Source: Spirochaetota bacterium | Lineage (GTDB): Bacteria; Spirochaetota; Spirochaetia; Treponematales; UBA12059 | Reading direction: 5' to 3' | Length of the DNA: 37,822 bases | Assembly: GCA_026398615.1 (NCBI GenBank) | Contig: JAPLSN010000028.1 | Span: 1-37,822 of the forward strand | In this document: piece after piece, positions 35,057 to 37,822 of the stretch | Layout: each line of letters begins with the position of its first letter | Position numbering within the stretch: the stretch's first letter is position 1 | Program-made: the position numbers and the translations under genes | Notes under the pieces: generated by a model | What the model saw: only the letters and a program-made list of their open reading frames with translations | Told to the model about the DNA's origin: nothing | Databases searched by the model: none

Positions 35057-36538
35057 CTAACGGCGAGGGGTCGAAGGGCCCGGAAAGGAAACCGAAGACT
35101 TGACGCCGAAGGACAGCGCGAAGATGGGGCGGCCGCCCGCGATGGGCGTGAGGATTTGCGCCGGAAAGTCACTTTCGTCGCCTGACGCGCGGAGTCCCGA
35201 GGGATTCACGTGCCAGCCCGCGCGCAGCCCCGCGAAGAGCGCAAAGGAACCGAAATCCCTGGACAGGTGGATCGTGGTGAAGATCCGATGCTCCAGCAAC
35301 GCGTCGTTCAGGAAGGCCGTGTCATCGGGCGCGCTGACCTCATCGTGCCAGGGATTGGCGGGCGAACGTTCGCCGTTCACGACGTATTCCATGGATGCGT
35401 CCAGCGAAAACCAGGGCAGCTCGCGCGTGTACTCCAATCGGAACGCCAGGGCGTTTTCCCCGTAGAGGAAGCCGACGTTGTTGTCCTCGGGGAAAAGCGG
35501 CATCGTTTCTCCCGAAACGGTGTAGCTCGAATCGTACGTATAACAGTAGCCGTACTTTTCGTCGGTGGTCGAATTGCCGTAGGACTCGAAGGTGTACTTG
35601 GTGGCGCCGCCCGCGTGAAAGCCGAAGCGGCCGACGGGCGAATCCCAGCGGCCGCCAAGCGCAAGTGCGATCTTGTCGGGATTCATGTGCCCGCCGGGGT
35701 TGAACCAGCGGTTCAGGTTGATGTCGTCGACGAGGACCTGGGCGTAGGCCGAAAACGGATCCCCGTCGTACTCGCAGAAGAGGCCGAGAATGCCGTTGTC
35801 GTTCTGGTCGCGGTACCAGGGCGCGCCCGGCGTCGAATCGATATGCTGGATCATGAAACCGGACCAGGGCACGAGGAAGTACGCCAGGTCGAAGCCGGAG
35901 CCCGGGCGCACGAACACCGCCGCGTCCTGGATGCCGAAGGTAAAGGCGCCGACCCGCGTCCCCAGGACCTTGTACACCGCCCCGCGATCCGGGTACTCCT
36001 CCGAACGCAGCGAAAGCGAAATCCAGCGCGACTGGAAAAAAAAGCGCCCGTCATCGAGCCGGAAGTCCAGGAGATCGGCCGGAAGCCCCGAGGAATTCAC
36101 GAAGAGCGAATAGGGCGAATTCACTTCGTCGAAATGCGGGAAACGGCCCGCCTTGGCCGAAAACCAGCCCGAATCCCAGGCGAAACCGCCGCGCGTGATC
36201 CGCGACCAGATGCCGCCGAGGTAACCTTCCATCGCCGTGGTCGCGTAGCGGCCGTCGCTCGAAAGCTCCAGATCCGCGAACGCGGTGAAATCGCCGAGGA
36301 AGAAGACGCCGCCGCCTTCCACGCGGCCGAATGCAGGGTTCGGGACGTCGGCATCGTACGCCGTCCGGGCGGAAATCCAGAAACCGAAGGCGGTGCCGTC
36401 GGGAGCGGCCGGTTCGGAGGCGATGACGAATCCCCCGGATTCAGGAGACCTGTCGTCGGAGCCGGGCTCGGGCGCTTCCTGCGCGAAGGCGTACAACGCG
36501 GTAAACAGAAGCCCGAAGGCGATCGTCGTTCGTTTCAT
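35057..36538 (-). CDS. Large outer-membrane beta-barrel protein, unknown family
   Basis: The protein has 493 residues. The signal peptide is MKRTTIAFGLLFTALYAFAQ, then an acidic linker (PEPGSDDRSPES), then repeated amphipathic strands ending in aromatic residues (GFWISARTAYDAD, GVFFLGDFTAFADLEL, SLDASMEYVVNG, FALFAGLRAGWHVN). The last strand, FALSFGVKSSVSF, is followed by a short PGPSTPRR tail. The number of strands would suit a 16-18-stranded barrel. Some features recall Wzi-like or porin-like spirochaete proteins, but I cannot place it. GAAGGAACC precedes the ATG and a promoter lies about 60 bases upstream. It is monocistronic, convergent with polB. Confidence 0.7.
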   Translation of the reverse strand: MKRTTIAFGLLFTALYAFAQEAPEPGSDDRSPESGGFVIASEPAAPDGTAFGFWISARTAYDADVPNPAFGRVEGGGVFFLGDFTAFADLELSSDGRYATTAMEGYLGGIWSRITRGGFAWDSGWFSAKAGRFPHFDEVNSPYSLFVNSSGLPADLLDFRLDDGRFFFQSRWISLSLRSEEYPDRGAVYKVLGTRVGAFTFGIQDAAVFVRPGSGFDLAYFLVPWSGFMIQHIDSTPGAPWYRDQNDNGILGLFCEYDGDPFSAYAQVLVDDINLNRWFNPGGHMNPDKIALALGGRWDSPVGRFGFHAGGATKYTFESYGNSTTDEKYGYCYTYDSSYTVSGETMPLFPEDNNVGFLYGENALAFRLEYTRELPWFSLDASMEYVVNGERSPANPWHDEVSAPDDTAFLNDALLEHRIFTTIHLSRDFGSFALFAGLRAGWHVNPSGLRASGDESDFPAQILTPIAGGRPIFALSFGVKSSVSFPGPSTPRR

Positions 36539-36596
36539 CGTGGTTCCTTCCATGGTGTCCGGGATGGCCGGGTCGAAAGGCAGATTGTCACGACAG

Positions 36597-36625
36597 AACG
36601 TATCACGGAAACGTGGCGGCATCAA
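36597..36625 (-). promoter_or_regulatory. Promoter of the large outer-membrane protein gene
   Basis: On the - strand, TTGATG (36625-36620), 17 bases, then TACGTT (36602-36597) preceded by TGA, as an extended -10. The same TTGATG -35 and TGA-type extended -10 occur before the small outer-membrane protein gene at 12568-12595. Confidence 0.5.
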
Positions 36626-36757
36626 AGCCATGCATGGATCATCGGGGATGAGCGCGGCGACGGGGTGTATCATGAACCGGGCCGGACGGGTCCTGGCTGT
36701 AGGATCGGGCTCTGGCGCGGCGGCGGGGCGGGCCATGGACCGGGCTGGACGGGGCCT

Positions 36758-36808
36758 GGCGAAGAAAAAACAGGGGTCGGCGGGGCGACTCCTGTTTTTT
36801 TCTTCGCC
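36758..36808. terminator. Long A/T-flanked hairpin, probably a bidirectional terminator
   Basis: Arms GGCGAAGAAAAAACAGG (36758-36774) and CCTGTTTTTTTCTTCGCC (36791-36808) are complementary apart from one extra T. The interior holds GTCG...CGAC. The T-run appears on both strands, but no gene reads directly into it from the left. Confidence 0.6.
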
Positions 36809-36978
36809 ACCCGTCATGTCGACATTCCACGGTCCAACGGCGGGCGAGTTCATTCACCAGCACGCCGCGCGCGTGCCGTGATGCTGGGGCATTGGAACGC
36901 GGTCGATCCATTTTGTTTTCCGCGTTACCCGAAGGCGGCATGTCGTGATACTGGGGCAGGTTTTTGCGTTTGGGGTAT

Positions 36979-37037
36979 AAAAACCCGCCGACGGTTTTCG
37001 GTGCCGATCTCCATCGGTACTACTGTCAGACGGCGGG
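36979..37037 (-). terminator. Terminator downstream of the FGE-like gene and its remnant
   Basis: On the - strand CCCGCCG (37037-37031) pairs with CGGCGGG (36990-36984), followed by TTTTTATA. A smaller inner hairpin, CCGAT-ggag-ATCGG, lies in the loop. Confidence 0.6.
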
Positions 37038-37254
37038 CGCTCCGGTTTCGCGCAATCCCCGAGAAGCGATGCGCAGGACCGCCCCCAGCCCGAACCGGCG
37101 CGTCCGCTCCGGTTCGGGCTGGGGGCGAACGAGGCGGAAACCCAGGTCGTAGTACCGATTGCCCGGGGCGTCGTCGCCCCGAACGGCCGACCGGAGGAGC
37201 CGACCGACGCTGCCCCAGCCTCGTGGGCCTGCTACTTTTTTCTGTAGCGCCTTT
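37026..37254 (-). pseudogene. Remnant of a second FGE/C-type-lectin C-terminal module
   Basis: The frame is open from just after a stop near 37254 to TGA at 37026, without a start codon of its own. Its middle reads GWGSVGRLLRSAVRGDDAP then GNRYYDLGFRLVRP. This is the same C-terminal strand pattern as in the intact neighbour (SWGS...R...R...P......GFR[LV]VRP), so it is the tail of a related gene. After LVRP the frame continues for about 30 residues of unrelated sequence that run through a hairpin. I infer a duplicated target gene that lost its body. It could also be a cassette for recombination with the neighbour, as discussed under the findings. Confidence 0.6.
37080..37127. repeat. Perfect 19-bp inverted repeat at the end of the remnant's lectin module
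   Basis: Arms at 37080-37098 and 37109-37127 are exact complements (CGCCCCCAGCCCGAACCGG on the + strand, left arm), with a ten-base loop. On the - strand it begins inside the LVRP codons, directly at the end of the variable-type module. Confidence 0.9.
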
Positions 37255-37265
37255 CAGGCGCAGAA
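37240..37265. repeat. Hairpin directly after the stop of the FGE-like gene
   Basis: GCGCCT-TTC-AGGCGC at 37247-37261 is extended by TTCT/AGAA across a three-base bulge. On the gene's strand it begins two bases after the TGA and is followed by A-run, not T-run, so it does not look like a terminator for this gene. Confidence 0.75.
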
Positions 37266-37266
37266 C

Positions 37267-37822
37267 TCAGGGGCGCACCACCCGAAAACCGACATTGTCG
37301 TCCTGGTTGAGCGGATTGTTGCTGTACCGGCCAGCCACGCGGCAGCGAGACGCAAGGCTGCCCCAGCTGCCGCCGCGTGCGACGCGGTTCGTGCCCGAAG
37401 CTGCCCCCTGCGGGTTGTTCTGGCTTCCGCCTGCATACGCGCCGTACCTGTCCCAGCACCACTCCCAGACATTCCCGTGCATGTCGTACAGGCCATACCC
37501 ATTGGGGGCAAAGCTCCCCACCTTCGTCGTCGTTTGCCGGTACCCGCCCTTCGCATTGCCGTTGTACGGATAGTTCCCATCGTAGTTGGCTTGGCTCGTC
37601 GTGATGTTGTTCCCCGTGCTGAAAGGGATCGTCGTCCCGGCGCGGCAGGCGCATTCCCACTCGGCCTCCGTCGGCAGGCGGTAGCCGTTCGCGCTCCAGT
37701 CGCAGACGACAGCGTCCCAGCTGGAGGGGCTCGACGTCGGCACCGCGCCCCAGGAACCAGGGTCGGTCTTCCCGTTCAGGCTGTAGGCGGGCTTCATCCC
37801 TTCCTTGATCGATCGCTTGTTG
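37267..37822 (-). CDS. FGE-sulfatase/C-type-lectin-fold protein, N-terminus outside the window; possible DGR target
   Basis: At least 185 residues are visible, ending at TGA 37267; the frame stays open to the window edge (NKRSIKEGMKPAYS...), so the real start lies beyond. GYRLPTEAEWECACRAGT, VGSFAPNGYGLYDMHGNVWEW and RVARGGSWGS...VGFRVVRP are the conserved blocks of the SUMF1/formylglycine-generating fold. The first of the two catalytic Cys of true FGE (GGS-Y-x-C) is Ser here, so an FGE reaction is unlikely. Non-enzymatic members display variable ligand-binding surfaces, as in Treponema TvpA. The C-terminal segment has the form of a DGR variable region. Most likely a secreted or surface binding protein; export signals cannot be seen. 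Confidence 0.8.
   Translation of the reverse strand, partial: NKRSIKEGMKPAYSLNGKTDPGSWGAVPTSSPSSWDAVVCDWSANGYRLPTEAEWECACRAGTTIPFSTGNNITTSQANYDGNYPYNGNAKGGYRQTTTKVGSFAPNGYGLYDMHGNVWEWCWDRYGAYAGGSQNNPQGAASGTNRVARGGSWGSLASRCRVAGRYSNNPLNQDDNVGFRVVRP
37282..37375 (-). other. Putative DGR variable region (VR) in the FGE-like gene
   Basis: It runs from the GGSW codons to GFR at the 3' end of the gene. At the positions variable in known lectin-fold targets, codons are AGC, CGC, GGC, TAC, AGC, CTC, GAC, GAC and GTC. All can be derived from AAC or ATC by changing A only. Two further positions (CTT, TCT) do not fit AAC. Interspersed fixed codons (W, A, R-V-A, N-N-P, G-F-R) are as expected. In this GC-rich genome codons ending in C are common anyway, so the fit is suggestive, not proof. 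Confidence 0.45.

Larger units (their letters stand above)
36539..37025. other. Gene-poor, repeat-rich interval
   Basis: I see no credible gene in these 487 bases. They hold the promoter of the large outer-membrane protein gene, a long hairpin (36758-36808) and a terminator (36979-37037). Two imperfect direct repeats are also present: 36672-36697 with 36735-36760 (26 bases, three differences), and 36874-36891 with 36941-36958 (18 bases, two differences). Both pairs are spaced about 63-67 bases. Confidence 0.6.

Noticed and set aside
36539-36853. Upstream extension of the large outer-membrane protein to 36853
   Set aside because: It would place a Pro/Arg-rich stretch before an obvious signal peptide and run through the promoter. 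The ATG at 36538 has a ribosome site.
36639-36941. 100-codon - strand ORF in the repeat-rich interval
   Set aside because: Arg/Pro-rich, spans the long hairpin and the direct repeats, and lacks a ribosome site.
36560-37260. DGR template repeat or reverse transcriptase inside the window
   Set aside because: I looked for an AAC-rich copy of the variable region and for RT motifs and found neither. The 37026-37254 copy is too divergent from 37282-37375 to be its template.

Overview
The window is about 37.8 kb of GC-rich bacterial chromosome. I read it as coming from a spirochaete, with moderate to low confidence. The hints are the nucleoside-type ABC operon led by a BMP lipoprotein, two small or medium outer-membrane barrel proteins without relatives I can name, and a formylglycine-generating-enzyme-like (C-type lectin fold) protein of the kind that serves as a diversity-generating retroelement (DGR) target in Treponema. 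No rRNA or other decisive marker is present.

Left part, 1-5540: one end of a prophage, visibly less GC-rich than the rest, lying against the 3' end of a tRNA-Glu(CUC) gene. From the tRNA inward come a tyrosine integrase, a secreted protein that is probably a lysogenic-conversion (moron) gene, and a short HTH repressor. A divergent control region follows, then a tightly overlapping leftward early operon. That operon holds tiny ORFs, a small HTH protein, an 83-residue protein with an SSB-type DDDIPF tail, a RusA resolvase, a NUMOD1-like DNA-binding protein, a lytic transglycosylase, and a replisome-organizer protein cut by the window edge. Two short DNA modules recur in frame in three of the small early ORFs.

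5540-10670: leftward core genes recO, thpR, deoA and recJ, mostly joined by ATGA overlaps, then tRNA-Gln and tRNA-Glu behind their own promoter. 10929-17708: a GIDE-domain membrane protein, a 199-bp inverted-repeat element, a small outer-membrane protein, a HAD nucleotidase-like gene, a membrane protein, a galactokinase-family kinase with an MFS sugar carrier, and a second HAD hydrolase. 17705-21277: dnaE, leftward. 21535-26414: a BMP-family ABC importer (lipoprotein, an intergenic terminator, double ATPase, two permeases). 26558-31960: dxs, srkA, thrB and thrC. Then come a solitary PIN-domain protein, a family-B DNA polymerase (polB) and a large outer-membrane protein.

Right edge, 36539-37822: a gene-poor stretch full of inverted repeats, then the 3' part of a leftward FGE/C-type-lectin gene. 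Its C-terminus looks like a DGR variable region, with a hairpin just after the stop. Immediately downstream lies a second, decayed copy of the same C-terminal module, with its own perfect 19-bp hairpin. No reverse transcriptase or template repeat is visible in the window, so this would be a remote or partly visible DGR target locus. It is the most interesting part of the window, followed by the shared tail modules of the prophage.

Several + strand genes (12643, 16905, 28494), and the prophage early operon on the - strand, have promoter-like hexamers placed so that transcription would begin at the start codon, suggesting leaderless mRNAs.
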